31,076 nucleotides of DNA from DATKPC01 sp035524275 (GCA_035524275.1 DATKPC010000033.1:1-31076); one strand, 5' to 3'. Shown: positions 8,174-16,729, numbered from the stretch's first letter. Program-made: numbers and translations. Notes: generated by a model not told the origin, from the letters alone.

Positions 8174-8755
8174 TCAGCGCGGCTTCTTCGACCGCATGCG
8201 CTCCAGCTCCGCCTTGACCGCGTGGTCGACGATCTCGCGCAACGAGGCGGCCACCGCGATCCGCGTATCGACGGACAGCCGGTCGATCATCGCCTCGATC
8301 GCGCCGCCCATGTGGCGACGGACGATTTCCTCGACCTCCTGCGGCAGGCGCTCGGCGAGATCGTTGAGGATCGCTTCGCGCAGCTCGATCTCGATCCGCC
8401 CCCAGGGCGCCGGCCGTGGCGACGCTGCCGGCGGGGATGGCGGGGACGGCGGCGACAGCGGCAGCGCCGATGGCGCGGGCGAGGCGGCCGGCGCGACGGC
8501 TGGTGATGGGGGTGGTGGCGGCGGCGCGGGCACGGCGGCGGCTGGCGGCGGCTGCGACGCGGCGGGCACCGGAGCCGGCGCGGCGGCCGGCGGTGCGGGC
8601 AGCTCGATATCGAGCGAGAACGCGGGCGCCGACCGCGTCGGGCGCGCCGGCACCGTGACCCGCTCCGTCAGTATCGGGATCGACAGGTCGTCCGGGTCGG
8701 CCTTGGGGTTGGCCTTGCCTCGTGCCGGCGACCCCGGCTTGATCGGTGGGCTCAT
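8174..8755 (-). CDS. Proline-rich hypothetical protein downstream of holC
   Basis: A 193-residue protein in three parts. Residues 1-50 hold DDLSIPILTERV, the kind of short conserved motif seen near the N-terminus of some Burkholderia proteins of unknown function (possibly DUF2486, which I cannot confirm). Residues 50-115 are an Ala/Pro/Ser linker with runs of up to six prolines. Residues 115-193 are predicted helical and charged, including ELREAILNDLAERLPQEVEE. There is no signal peptide or membrane segment. It starts 24 bases after the holC stop on the same strand and is probably the third gene of the pepA-holC operon. Position next to a polymerase subunit does not prove a role in replication. 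Confidence 0.75.
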   Translation of the reverse strand: MSPPIKPGSPARGKANPKADPDDLSIPILTERVTVPARPTRSAPAFSLDIELPAPPAAAPAPVPAASQPPPAAAVPAPPPPPPSPAVAPAASPAPSALPLSPPSPPSPPAASPRPAPWGRIEIELREAILNDLAERLPQEVEEIVRRHMGGAIEAMIDRLSVDTRIAVAASLREIVDHAVKAELERMRSKKPR

Positions 8756-8779
8756 CGCGACCTCGCGGGTGCCGCTATG

Positions 8780-9286
8780 TCAGGCGCCGTTCGCGGCTTC
8801 GTGCGTCGTCGGATGGAATCCGGCGGCCTTGTACGCCTTGTATCGCGCGCGCGCGTACTGGCGGTCATCGTCGTCCTGCGACACGACCTCGATCACCCGC
8901 TCGTAGCCGGCAAACCAGCGCTCGAAATCGGGCGCGATCGCATCGTCGAGGAGCACGAGGACATCGCGTGCCGCGGGCAGCGGCTGCAGGCTGAGCCACA
9001 CCGGCGTGCGCGGCGCGAGGGGCGATTCGGCATGGACGTGCGGGAGGAAGTCGAGCGCGGAAAACGTCCACAGCGCGCTGTCGAAGCGCGCCAGGCGGTC
9101 CGCGTCGCGGGCGTAGACGAGGATGCTGCGCCCTGCGGCGCGCGCCTTGCGCACGACACGGCAGGCGTAGAGCAGCCGATGCGGGACGTTGATGTGGAAG
9201 TCCAGCCGCGGCGCCGCCGACCCTGGCGCCACCGCAGGCCGTGGGCCTTCGCCCTCGACGACGGCCGCAGTCGTCTCGTCGCTCAT
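8780..9286 (-). CDS. holC: DNA polymerase III chi subunit
   Basis: HolC (chi) is a small subunit of the DNA polymerase III clamp-loader assembly that links it to single-strand-binding protein. The 168-residue product has an N-terminal extension of about 25 residues. The chi fold follows: DFHINVPHRLLYACRVVRKA, SILVYARDADRLARFD, and the aromatic LWTFSALDFLPHV stretch. The typical end, RYKAYKAAGF, is present. E. coli chi has 147 residues. The ATG at 9286 overlaps the pepA stop by four bases (ATGA), so the two are translationally coupled. The pepA-holC pairing is conserved across gamma- and betaproteobacteria, which supports the assignment. Confidence 0.93.
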   Translation of the reverse strand: MSDETTAAVVEGEGPRPAVAPGSAAPRLDFHINVPHRLLYACRVVRKARAAGRSILVYARDADRLARFDSALWTFSALDFLPHVHAESPLAPRTPVWLSLQPLPAARDVLVLLDDAIAPDFERWFAGYERVIEVVSQDDDDRQYARARYKAYKAAGFHPTTHEAANGA

Positions 9287-10767
9287 CCGGCGCGCTCGGC
9301 GAGGAACTCGGTGAGCAGCGGAACGGGGCGTCCCGTCGCCCCCTTGGCGGCGCCGGTGCGCCACGCGGTTCCGGCGATGTCCAGGTGCGCCCAGCGGTAG
9401 TCCTTCGCATAGCGCGAGAGGAAACACGCGGCCGTGATGGCCCCCGCGTTGGCGGGCGATCCGATGTTCGCCATGTCGGCGAAATTGGACTTCAGCTGCT
9501 CCTGGTAGTCATCGTCGAGCGGCAGCCGCCATGCCGGGTCGCCGTGGCGGCGCCCCGCCGCCGCAAGCTGCTGCGCCAGCTCGTCGTCGTTCGCGAAGAG
9601 GCCCGAGTTGACGTTTCCGAGCGCGGTCACGCACGCGCCGGTCAGCGTCGCGATGTCGATCACCGCGGCCGGCTTGAAGCGGCCGACGTAGGTCAGCGCA
9701 TCGCAAAGGATCAGCCGGCCCTCGGCATCGGTGTTGAGGACTTCGATCGTCTGGCCCGACATCGACGTCACGATGTCGCCCGGCTTGTTGGCGCGGCCCG
9801 AGGGCAGGTTCTCGCAGGCCGGAATGACGCCGACGACGTTGACGCGCAGCTTCAGCTCCGCCGCGGCACGCAGCGTCCCGAGCACCGCCGCGGCGCCGCA
9901 CATGTCGTACTTCATTTCGTCCATCGCGGCCGCCGGCTTGATCGACACGCCGCCGGAATCGAACGTGATGCCCTTGCCGACGAGCGCGATCGGCGCCGCG
10001 CCTCGGCGGCCGCCGTCGTACTTGAGGACGATGAGGCGAGCCGGCTCGTCCGAGCCGCGCGCGACCGACAGGAAGGAGCCCATCCTCAGGGCCTCGATCT
10101 GGCGTGGCAGCAGGATCTGCGTCGTGATGCCGAACGCGCGCCCCAGCGCGCGCGCCTCGGCGGCGAGAAACGTGGGCGTGCAGACATTGCCCGGCAGGTT
10201 ACCCAGGCGCCGCGCGAAGTCGGCCCCGTTGGCGATCGCGCGTCCGTGCGCGATGCCGCGCGCGGCTGGCGACTCGTCGGCTCGCGCGCCGACGACGATC
10301 GCGACCTGCGCCGGGAGGCGCGGCTCCGGATCGCGGCGGCTCTTCAACTCGTCGGTACGGACCGCGGCCTCGCGCGCCGAGATCACCAGTTGCGCCGCGC
10401 GCCAGCGCGCATCGCGACCTTGCGGGGCCCAGTCGTTGCAGTCGATCGCCAGCGTGCGCAGCGCGCCGGTGGCGCGCACCGCGGCGCGCACCGCCTCGCC
10501 GAACGCGCGATCCGTGGCCTCGCCGCGCTTGCCCAGCCCGACGAGCAGGACGCGCGCGCTCGCGATGCCCTTGAGCGCCCGCAGCATCACGGTGCTGCCG
10601 CGCTGTCCGGTCGCCTCGCCGCTTTTCACGGCGGCGCGCAGCTCGCCGCCGCACGCGACGTCCAGCGCGCGCGCCGCGGCCGTCAATTCGCCCTGAGCGT
10701 GGAGGCCGACCGCGATGCAGTCGACCCGCAGCGCCGCGAGCTCACCGCTCTTCGTGCTAAATTCCAT
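9283..10767 (-). CDS. pepA: Leucyl aminopeptidase (M17 family)
   Basis: This cytoplasmic dimetal aminopeptidase releases N-terminal residues. In E. coli the same protein also binds DNA in Xer recombination and carAB control. The 494 residues carry the M17 core: VGKGITFDSGGVSIKP with the metal-binding Lys and Asp, MKYDMCGAAAVLGT, and the signature NTDAEGRL at 345-352. The N-terminal macro-like domain is full length. The ATG at 10767 has AAGGAGA immediately upstream (10771-10777). A TATACT box at 10819-10824 on the minus strand, with TGGACA 15 bases further upstream, is a plausible promoter. It leads the pepA-holC-hypothetical operon and is divergent from lptF. Confidence 0.97.
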   Translation of the reverse strand: MEFSTKSGELAALRVDCIAVGLHAQGELTAAARALDVACGGELRAAVKSGEATGQRGSTVMLRALKGIASARVLLVGLGKRGEATDRAFGEAVRAAVRATGALRTLAIDCNDWAPQGRDARWRAAQLVISAREAAVRTDELKSRRDPEPRLPAQVAIVVGARADESPAARGIAHGRAIANGADFARRLGNLPGNVCTPTFLAAEARALGRAFGITTQILLPRQIEALRMGSFLSVARGSDEPARLIVLKYDGGRRGAAPIALVGKGITFDSGGVSIKPAAAMDEMKYDMCGAAAVLGTLRAAAELKLRVNVVGVIPACENLPSGRANKPGDIVTSMSGQTIEVLNTDAEGRLILCDALTYVGRFKPAAVIDIATLTGACVTALGNVNSGLFANDDELAQQLAAAGRRHGDPAWRLPLDDDYQEQLKSNFADMANIGSPANAGAITAACFLSRYAKDYRWAHLDIAGTAWRTGAAKGATGRPVPLLTEFLAERAG

Positions 10768-10818
10768 GGCTCTCCTTCGTACGTGGCCGGGTAGCGGCGG
10801 ACGCGCCTCGAACGGCCG

Positions 10819-10826
10819 AGTATAGA
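10819..10826. promoter_or_regulatory. Overlapping divergent -10 boxes for pepA and lptF
   Basis: The sequence AGTATAGA reads TATACT on the minus strand (10824-10819), with TGGACA 15 bases upstream, toward pepA. It reads TATAGA on the plus strand (10821-10826) toward lptF. The two polymerases could not occupy both at once, so expression of the operons may be mutually exclusive at the level of initiation. No convincing -35 is seen for the plus-strand box. Confidence 0.45.
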
Positions 10827-10838
10827 CGCGCCTTCCCG

Positions 10839-11948
10839 ATGTCCAACGTTTTCCGGCGCGCGATCCGCGGCGAACTGGCCAACTCGGCAGGCGCGGTCTT
10901 CACCGTCCTCTTCTCGATCGTCTTCTCCGTCTCGCTCGTGCGGATCCTGGGCGAGGCCGCCGGCGGCCGCGTCGACGACCAGGCGGTGTTCTCGATCGTC
11001 GCGCTCTCCGCGCTGACGAGCCTGCCGACGCTGCTGACGCTGACCGTGTTCGTCGCCATCCTGTTGAGCCTGACGCGCGCCCACCGCGATTCCGAGATGG
11101 TCGTGTGGTTCGCGTCCGGGCTGAGCCTCGTCGCGTGGGTGCGTCCGGTGTTGCGGTTCGCCGCGCCGCTGCTCGTCGCGATCGCGTTGCTGTCGCTCTT
11201 CGTCGCGCCGTGGGCGAACCACCAGATCGCCGAAAGCCGCGACCGCTTCGCGAAGCGCGACGACGTCACGCGGCTCGCGCCCGGCCGCTTCATCGAGTCC
11301 CCGGGCAGCGAGCGCGTGATCTTCGTCGAGACCGTGGACCTGGAATCCGGCCACGTGCGCAACGTCTTCGTGAGCCACAGGACGCAGAATCGCGATGGCG
11401 TCACGGTGGCCGCGCAGGGCGTCATCGAGACGCAGCCCGACGGCACGCGCTATCTCGTGCTGCTCAACGGCCGCCGCTACGAGGGCACGCCCGGGCGCCC
11501 GGAATACCGCGTGCTGGAGTTCGAGCGCTACGCGTTGCGCCTCGATGCGCAACCGGAAGCGCCGCTGACGGATGCCTCGATGCGGGCGCGCTCGACGCCG
11601 GAGCTCGTCGCGCGCTTCAACCGTTTCGACCAGGCCGAAATGCTGGCGCGCGTCGCGGCGCCGATCGTCGCCCTGGTGCTGGCCTTGCTCGCGATCCCGC
11701 TGGCGCACGCGAACCCGCGCGGCGTGCGTTCCGCCAACCTCATCTTCGCCGTGATGCTCTTCCTGCTGTACCAGAACGGGCTCGAAATCGTCCAGTCCCT
11801 CGTGATGCGCGAGCGCATGCCGTTCGTCACCGCGCTGTGGATCGTGCATGCGGTCGCGGGCGCGCTCGTCGTCGTGCTCTTCATCCGCCGCGTCCATCTG
11901 CAGCGCTGGCTGCCGCAATGGCGCGCGCTGCCGGAGAATGCCGGATGA
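10839..11948 (+). CDS. lptF: LPS export permease LptF
   Basis: LptF is one of the two inner-membrane subunits of the LptB2FG transporter, which extracts lipopolysaccharide and feeds it to the LptC-A-D bridge. The 369-residue protein has the family layout: an N-terminal membrane half (VFTVLFSIVFSVSLVRIL, then two more helices to about residue 125), a periplasmic beta-jellyroll domain (about 130-260), and three C-terminal helices. The start ATG 10839 has no Shine-Dalgarno sequence and lies only 12 bases after a TATAGA box, so a very short or absent leader is possible. It is followed by lptG and divergent from pepA, the standard arrangement. Confidence 0.95.
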   Translation: MSNVFRRAIRGELANSAGAVFTVLFSIVFSVSLVRILGEAAGGRVDDQAVFSIVALSALTSLPTLLTLTVFVAILLSLTRAHRDSEMVVWFASGLSLVAWVRPVLRFAAPLLVAIALLSLFVAPWANHQIAESRDRFAKRDDVTRLAPGRFIESPGSERVIFVETVDLESGHVRNVFVSHRTQNRDGVTVAAQGVIETQPDGTRYLVLLNGRRYEGTPGRPEYRVLEFERYALRLDAQPEAPLTDASMRARSTPELVARFNRFDQAEMLARVAAPIVALVLALLAIPLAHANPRGVRSANLIFAVMLFLLYQNGLEIVQSLVMRERMPFVTALWIVHAVAGALVVVLFIRRVHLQRWLPQWRALPENAG

Positions 11949-11976
11949 TCCGCGGTCGCCGAGACGGGGCGCGTCG

Positions 11977-13110
11977 GTGAGGACGCTGGGCCGCTACCTG
12001 CGGCGCGAGATCGCCTCGCGGACGATCCTCGTGCTCTTCACGCTGGTCGCGCTGTTCGCCTTCTTCGAACTCGTCAACCAGCTCGACGAGATCGGCGGCA
12101 ACGCGTACTCCCTGGCGCTCGCCTTCGAGTTTGTCGCGCTCACGATGCCGTCGCGGGCCTACGAGCTGATGCCGATCGCCGCCCTCATTGGCACGATCTG
12201 GGCGCTTGCGGACCTCGCGGCGCGCTCGGAGTTCACGATCATGCGCGTCTCGGGGATGAGCACGATGCGCCTTGCCGGCACCGTGCTTCAGGTGGCCGGC
12301 GTGGTCCTGCTCGCGACCTACGTGCTGGGCGAGGTCGTCGCGCCGCCGGCGGAGCGGATCGCGCAGCGGCTGAAGCTGCAGGCGACCGGCTCGACGCGGG
12401 CGCAGCAGTTCCGCTCCGGCGTCTGGGTCCGCGACATCGCGCGCGACGAGGCCGGCCAGCCAGTCGGTTTGCGTTTCATCAATGTCGCGCGGGTGCGCGC
12501 CGACTCGCGGCTCGAGGGCTGGCGGATCTTCGAGTTCAATCGCGACTTCCGCCTGCGTTCGATCAGCACCGCGACGTCCGGAACCTACTCGGGGCCCGGA
12601 ACCTGGACGCTGTCGGACGTCGTGGAGACGCGCATCCCGGCACTGAACCCGGGCGACAGCGCGCCGACGACCGAGCACACGCAGATCGTCCGGGAGCCGC
12701 AGCAGCGCTGGAAATCGGACCTGACGCCGGAGATCTTCGGCGTCGCGCTCGTGCAGCCCGAGCGCATGGGGGCGGTGAACCTGATCCAGTACATCCGCCA
12801 TCTCGCGGACAATCGCGAGCGGACGGAGCGCTACGAGATCGCGTTCTGGAGCAAGCTGTTCTATCCGATGGCGGTCGTGGTGATGATGATGCTTGCGCTG
12901 CCGTTCGCGTACCTGCACGTGCGTTCCGGAACGCTGACGCTGAAGATCTTCTCCGGCGTCATGATCGGCATCCTGTTCTACATGATGAACAAGCTGTTCT
13001 CGAACCTCGGCAGCCTCAACACCTGGCCGCCGGTGGTCGTCGCCGCGCTGCCGAGCCTCGTGATGCTCGGCATCGCGCTGAGCGCGCTGTATTGGATCGA
13101 GCGGCGATAG
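11977..13110 (+). CDS. lptG: LPS export permease LptG
   Basis: LptG partners LptF in the LptB2FG lipopolysaccharide exporter. From GTG 11977 the 377-residue protein begins RTLGRYLRREIASRT, the typical LptG N-terminus. It has helices around residues 16-36 and 50-115, a periplasmic jellyroll domain of about 170 residues, and three C-terminal helices (FYPMAVVVMMMLALPFAYLHV onward). An in-frame ATG at 11938 would overlap the lptF end by 11 bases and add 13 residues. It allows coupling but extends beyond the usual N-terminus, so I rate it second. The gene converges on ilvD, with a strong hairpin between the two stops. Confidence 0.95.
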   Translation: MRTLGRYLRREIASRTILVLFTLVALFAFFELVNQLDEIGGNAYSLALAFEFVALTMPSRAYELMPIAALIGTIWALADLAARSEFTIMRVSGMSTMRLAGTVLQVAGVVLLATYVLGEVVAPPAERIAQRLKLQATGSTRAQQFRSGVWVRDIARDEAGQPVGLRFINVARVRADSRLEGWRIFEFNRDFRLRSISTATSGTYSGPGTWTLSDVVETRIPALNPGDSAPTTEHTQIVREPQQRWKSDLTPEIFGVALVQPERMGAVNLIQYIRHLADNRERTERYEIAFWSKLFYPMAVVVMMMLALPFAYLHVRSGTLTLKIFSGVMIGILFYMMNKLFSNLGSLNTWPPVVVAALPSLVMLGIALSALYWIERR

Positions 13111-13112
13111 CC

Positions 13113-13137
13113 CGGCGGCCGGCGCGCCGGGCCGCCG
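13113..13137. terminator. Bidirectional hairpin between lptG and ilvD
   Basis: CGGCGGCC (13113-13120) pairs perfectly with GGCCGCCG (13130-13137) around a nine-base GC-rich loop. It lies in the 30-base gap between the convergent stops. It has no T-run, so termination would rely on hairpin strength or Rho. Confidence 0.55.
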
Positions 13138-13140
13138 AAC

Positions 13141-14826
13141 TCAGGCCAGGTCGCCGTCGGTGATCGCGCCGCGCACCGCGCTCGACACCAGCCGCGCGTA
13201 CTTGGCCAGCACGCCGCGCGTGTAGCGCGGCTTCGGCGGCGACCACGCGGCGCGCCGGCGCGCGAGCTCCGCGTCGTCGAGGTCCAGTTGCAGCAGCAGG
13301 CGGTGGGCGTCGATCGTGATCGAATCGCCCTCGCGGACCAGCGCGATGGTGCCGCCGGCATAGGCCTCCGGCGCGACGTGGCCGACGACCATGCCCCAGG
13401 TGCCGCCGGAGAAACGGCCATCGGTGATCAGCCCGACGCTCTCGCCGAGCCCCTTGCCGATCAGCGCCGAGGTCGGCGAAAGCATCTCGCGCATCCCGGG
13501 TCCACCCTTCGGGCCTTCATAGCGGATCACCAGGACGTCCCCCGGCCGGATGCGATCCGCGAGGATCGCCTCCATCGCGGCGTCCTCCGAATCGAAGACG
13601 CGCGCGGGGCCGGTGATGCTCGGGTTCTTGAGCCCGGTGATCTTCGCGACGCAGCCGTCGGGCGCCAGGTTGCCCTTGAGGATCGCGAGGTGGCCCTGCG
13701 GATACAGGGGATCGGCGTACGGGCGAATCACGTCCTGGTCGGCGCGCGGTTCGGCCGGAATGGCGGCCAGTTCCTCCGCGAGCGTCCGGCCGGTGATCGT
13801 CATGCAGTCGCCGTGCAACAGGCCGTTGGCGAGCAGCGTCTTCATCACCTGCGGCGCGCCGCCGGCCCGGTGCAGGTCGGTCGCGACGTAGCGGCCCGAC
13901 GGCTTCAGGTCGCAGAGCACCGGCACGCGGCGACGGACCCGCTCGAAGTCGTCGATCGTCCAGTCGATCTGCGCCGCGTGCGCGATGGCGAGGTAGTGCA
14001 GCACGGCGTTCGTGCTGCCGCCGATCGCCATCACGAGGCTCACCGCGTTCTCGATCGAGCGGCGGGTGATGATGTCGCGCGGCTTCAGGCCGCGTCGCAC
14101 CGCCTCGACGACGACGCGCGCCGAGCGCGCGCAGCTGTCGACCTTTTCCGCGTCCGGATTGGCCATCGTCGAGGAGCCGAGCAGCGACATGCCGAGCGCC
14201 TCGAACGACGAGCTCATCGTGTTCGCGGTGTACATGCCGCCGCAGGAGCCCGAGCCCGGGATGCAGCGGCGTTCGATCTCCTTGAAGTCCTTCTCGTCGA
14301 GGCGACCGGCCGTGAATTCGCCGACGGCCTCGAAGGCCGAGACGATCGTCAGGTCCTTGCCCTTGTAGTGGCCCGGCTTCACGGTGCCGCCGTAGACGAA
14401 GATCGCCGGCACGTTGCAGCGCGCGATCGCCATCATCGCGCCGGGCATGTTCTTGTCGCAGCCGCCGACGACGACGACGCCGTCCATCCACTGGCCGTTG
14501 ACGCAGGTCTCGATCGCGTCGGCGATCACCTCGCGCGACACGAGCGAATACTTCATGCCCTCGGTGCCCATGCCGATGCCGTCGGACACCGTCGGCACGC
14601 CGAAGACCTGCGAATTGGCGTCGCTGTCGGCGATCGCGGCGATGGCCGCATCGGCGAGGCGCTGCAGCCCGGAGTTGCACGGCGTGATCGTCGAGTGGCC
14701 GTTTGCGACGCCGATCATCGGACGATCGAAGTCGCCGTCGCGATATCCCATGGCGTAGTACATCGCGCGGTTCGCGGAGCGCGCGACGCCCTGCGTGACG
14801 TTCTTCGATCGATCGTTGTTGGGCAT
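13141..14826 (-). CDS. ilvD: Dihydroxy-acid dehydratase
   Basis: IlvD dehydrates 2,3-dihydroxy-3-methylbutanoate (or -pentanoate) to the 2-keto acid, the third common step of valine and isoleucine synthesis in the cytoplasm. The 561-residue protein has the three cluster-binding cysteines at residues 50 (TITPCNSG), 123 (GGCDKNMPG) and 195 (GSGSCGGMYTAN), consistent with an Fe-S enzyme of the IlvD/Edd family. The C-terminal VREGDSITID segment is also typical. The length fits the shorter IlvD class rather than the 616-residue E. coli type. The ATG at 14826 is divergent from lgt. No leader peptide or attenuator is visible upstream. Confidence 0.97.
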   Translation of the reverse strand: MPNNDRSKNVTQGVARSANRAMYYAMGYRDGDFDRPMIGVANGHSTITPCNSGLQRLADAAIAAIADSDANSQVFGVPTVSDGIGMGTEGMKYSLVSREVIADAIETCVNGQWMDGVVVVGGCDKNMPGAMMAIARCNVPAIFVYGGTVKPGHYKGKDLTIVSAFEAVGEFTAGRLDEKDFKEIERRCIPGSGSCGGMYTANTMSSSFEALGMSLLGSSTMANPDAEKVDSCARSARVVVEAVRRGLKPRDIITRRSIENAVSLVMAIGGSTNAVLHYLAIAHAAQIDWTIDDFERVRRRVPVLCDLKPSGRYVATDLHRAGGAPQVMKTLLANGLLHGDCMTITGRTLAEELAAIPAEPRADQDVIRPYADPLYPQGHLAILKGNLAPDGCVAKITGLKNPSITGPARVFDSEDAAMEAILADRIRPGDVLVIRYEGPKGGPGMREMLSPTSALIGKGLGESVGLITDGRFSGGTWGMVVGHVAPEAYAGGTIALVREGDSITIDAHRLLLQLDLDDAELARRRAAWSPPKPRYTRGVLAKYARLVSSAVRGAITDGDLA

Positions 14827-14887
14827 GGTCGTTTCCGGGCCGGGTCGTGGTCGTGGTCGCGGGCGCCGGCCGTGCGCGGCGGCGCCT

Positions 14888-14895
14888 TATACAAT
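14888..14895. promoter_or_regulatory. TATACAAT box between ilvD and lgt
   Basis: This is the only AT-rich stretch in the 144-base divergent gap. On the plus strand TACAAT (14890-14895) is a five-of-six -10 match toward lgt. On the minus strand the same stretch reads ATTGTATAAG, giving TATAAG toward ilvD. No good -35 is seen for either direction. Confidence 0.35.
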
Positions 14896-14970
14896 CGAGG
14901 CCCGCCATTCTAGCGATGCGCCTGCGACCACGCCGGCCGTGGATCGCATCCCGCCCGACGAGGCTCGCCC

Positions 14971-15789
14971 GTGCATCCGCTGGTCCACCCGAACTTCGAT
15001 CCCGTCGCCATTCATCTCGGCCCGCTCGCCGTGCGCTGGTACGGCCTGATGTACCTGGTGGGATTCCTGATCTTCGCCGGGCTCGGGCGACTTCGCTCGC
15101 GCGACGCCTGGCGCGACATGAGTGCGCGAGACGTCGAGGACCTGCTGTTCTGGGGCGTGCTCGGCGTCGTCCTCGGCGGGCGGCTGGGCTACGTGCTGTT
15201 CTACAAACCGGCGGAATATCTTGCGCATCCGCTGGAGATCCTGATGGTCTGGCACGGCGGGATGGCGTCGCACGGCGGGATGATCGGCGTCCTCCTGGCG
15301 ATGTGGCTGTTCGCGCGCAGCCGCGGCAAGTCGTTCCTGTCCGTCGCGGATTTCGTCGTGCCGCTCGTGCCGCCCGGCCTCGCGGCGGGACGGATCGGCA
15401 ATTTCATCAACGGCGAGCTGTGGGGGCGTCCTGCGGATCCCTCGCGCTGGCCGTGGGCGATGATCTTCCCGCAGGCCCACGACGGCGTGCCGCGCCACCC
15501 GTCGCAGCTCTATCAGTTCGCGCTCGAGGGCGTCCTGCTCTTCGTGATCCTCTGGGTGTATTCGCGCCGGCCGCGCCCTCCCGGCGCGGTCGGCGCGCTG
15601 TTCCTCATCGGCTACGGGGTGCTGCGCTTCATCGCCGAATTTGCTCGCGAGCCCGACGCCTTCCTGGGCCTGCTGGCCTTCGACCTGTCCATGGGCCAAT
15701 GGCTGTCGCTGCCGATGATCGTCGTGGGCAGCATCCTGATGGTCGTGTTCCGGCGGCGCGCGTCGCGCGCCGCCGCGGCACCGGCCTGA
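14971..15789 (+). CDS. lgt: Prolipoprotein diacylglyceryl transferase
   Basis: Lgt is the integral inner-membrane enzyme that moves diacylglycerol from phosphatidylglycerol to the lipobox cysteine of prolipoproteins, the first step of lipoprotein maturation. The 272-residue product starts at GTG 14971 (MHPLVHPNF). It has about seven hydrophobic helices. The motif WHGGMASHGGM has His101 where E. coli Lgt has its essential His103. The signature GRIGNFINGELWGRP is at 140-154, with Arg141 matching the essential Arg. YGVLRFIAEFAREPD is near the C-terminus. Several predicted lipoproteins in this window would be its substrates. It is divergent from ilvD and convergent with the GrpB-family gene. Confidence 0.97.
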   Translation: MHPLVHPNFDPVAIHLGPLAVRWYGLMYLVGFLIFAGLGRLRSRDAWRDMSARDVEDLLFWGVLGVVLGGRLGYVLFYKPAEYLAHPLEILMVWHGGMASHGGMIGVLLAMWLFARSRGKSFLSVADFVVPLVPPGLAAGRIGNFINGELWGRPADPSRWPWAMIFPQAHDGVPRHPSQLYQFALEGVLLFVILWVYSRRPRPPGAVGALFLIGYGVLRFIAEFAREPDAFLGLLAFDLSMGQWLSLPMIVVGSILMVVFRRRASRAAAAPA

Positions 15790-15792
15790 GGC

Positions 15793-15814
15793 CGCCGGCG
15801 CGACGGCGCCGGCG
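15793..15814. terminator. Strong bidirectional hairpin between lgt and the GrpB-family gene
   Basis: A perfect nine-base stem, CGCCGGCGC (15793-15801) with GCGCCGGCG (15806-15814), closes a four-base loop between two convergent stop codons. It has no T-run. The position and strength suggest a shared terminator. Confidence 0.6.
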
Positions 15815-15816
15815 TG

Positions 15817-16455
15817 TCAGCCGCGGGGGCGCGCGGCCACGGACCGTTCGCCGAGCGTGCGCTCGATGAAATCCGTCTTGGCCGACATGTAGGCGAACGC
15901 GCTCGTCGCGTGGGTGCGCGCTAGGCGGCGCTTCAGCCCCTCGTACTCCGCAGCCAGCAGCGGGTCGGAACGCAGCAGGTCGCGGAACAGCAGCAACTGG
16001 TGCCACAGGTCGCCGTAGGCCTCGACCACGTGGACCTGATGGGTCGGCAGTTCGCGCACCATGCGCACGAGGCACCGTAGCGCCGGGGGGGCGCCGACCT
16101 GGTCGGGATCCGGCTGGTAGCCGTAGTTGCGGAGACGCTCGATCATCGCCGGGCGATCCGACAACTTCGCGACGCCGACCACCATGTCGACAATGGGTCG
16201 CGCCGCAAGGCCGGTGACGGCGGTCGAACCGATGTGCTCGAGACGCGGATTGAGGTCGGCGAGCGCGACGCGCAGCAGGTCGGCCTCGACGTGGAAACGC
16301 GCCTGCCACGAGGGTCGATACGGGACGATCACGACCGGCTCGACCGCCTGCGGCTGGATCCGCAGCCAATCCAGGATGCGGGCGCCGATCGGCTTGATCG
16401 CACGCTGGATCGTGCTTACCGTGCTCGTCGATTCCTCGGTCAATTGATCCGCCAT
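15817..16455 (-). CDS. GrpB family (UPF0157) nucleotidyltransferase-like protein
   Basis: A 212-residue protein of the GrpB/UPF0157 family, which has a nucleotidyltransferase-like fold. Family members include domains fused to CoA-synthesis proteins, but the reaction is generally unknown. After about 40 extra N-terminal residues comes VVIVPYRPSWQARF, the usual GrpB beginning. The motif EHIGSTAVTGLAARPIVDMVV follows, with the GS pair and downstream Asp of the nucleotidyltransferase site. RTHATSAFAYMSAKTDFIE closes it near the C-terminus. GGAGA lies eight bases upstream of ATG 16455. It stands alone, preceded by a lower-GC spacer, and GrpB-type genes are often accessory, so acquisition by transfer is possible. 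Confidence 0.85.
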   Translation of the reverse strand: MADQLTEESTSTVSTIQRAIKPIGARILDWLRIQPQAVEPVVIVPYRPSWQARFHVEADLLRVALADLNPRLEHIGSTAVTGLAARPIVDMVVGVAKLSDRPAMIERLRNYGYQPDPDQVGAPPALRCLVRMVRELPTHQVHVVEAYGDLWHQLLLFRDLLRSDPLLAAEYEGLKRRLARTHATSAFAYMSAKTDFIERTLGERSVAARPRG

Positions 16456-16729
16456 TTAGCGTTCTCCGGGACCCGCGTTCGATCTGTCGTCCGTCGTCTT
16501 TCTACCCCGCACGCGCGTTCTTGCTCCGGTCGGATTCTAGGCTTTACCCGATCAAGTGAGTCTCGATCACACCGGGATGAACGGCTTGCCACGAATAGCT
16601 TTTCTTGGCGACCCGTATATCTGGGTCATCCAACTACGCTAATCGTTATCTAACGCGCTGCGCTGCCGACTTCCTTCGCTGCGCCATAAGACCTTCCGCT
16701 GCGTCGGAAGATCCGCGCCCGCGTCAGCG
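16456..16729. other. Low-GC spacer between GrpB-family and Crp/Fnr genes
   Basis: This 274-base stretch contains no credible gene. By my count 16561-16650 is about 50% GC, well below the flanking coding DNA. It contains a small inverted repeat GACCC/GGGTC (16610-16627), the GACCTTCCG hairpin at 16690-16713, and on the minus strand a GCGTTAGAT sequence at about 16639-16650 that resembles the 3' core of an integron attC site. A short minus-strand frame of 20 codons starting near 16630 has no recognisable product. Confidence 0.6.
16690..16713 (-). terminator. Hairpin downstream of the Crp/Fnr gene
   Basis: On the minus strand GATCTTCCG pairs with CGGAAGGTC (one G-T wobble) around a six-base loop, starting 17 bases after the stop codon. 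No T-run follows (GTCTTATGG). It may terminate the transcript or form the central stem of the larger inverted structure described in the findings. Confidence 0.45.

Noticed and set aside
8400..8600. Frameshift or fusion in the proline-rich gene
   Set aside because: The frame is continuous and the Pro/Ala tract is an ordinary low-complexity linker.
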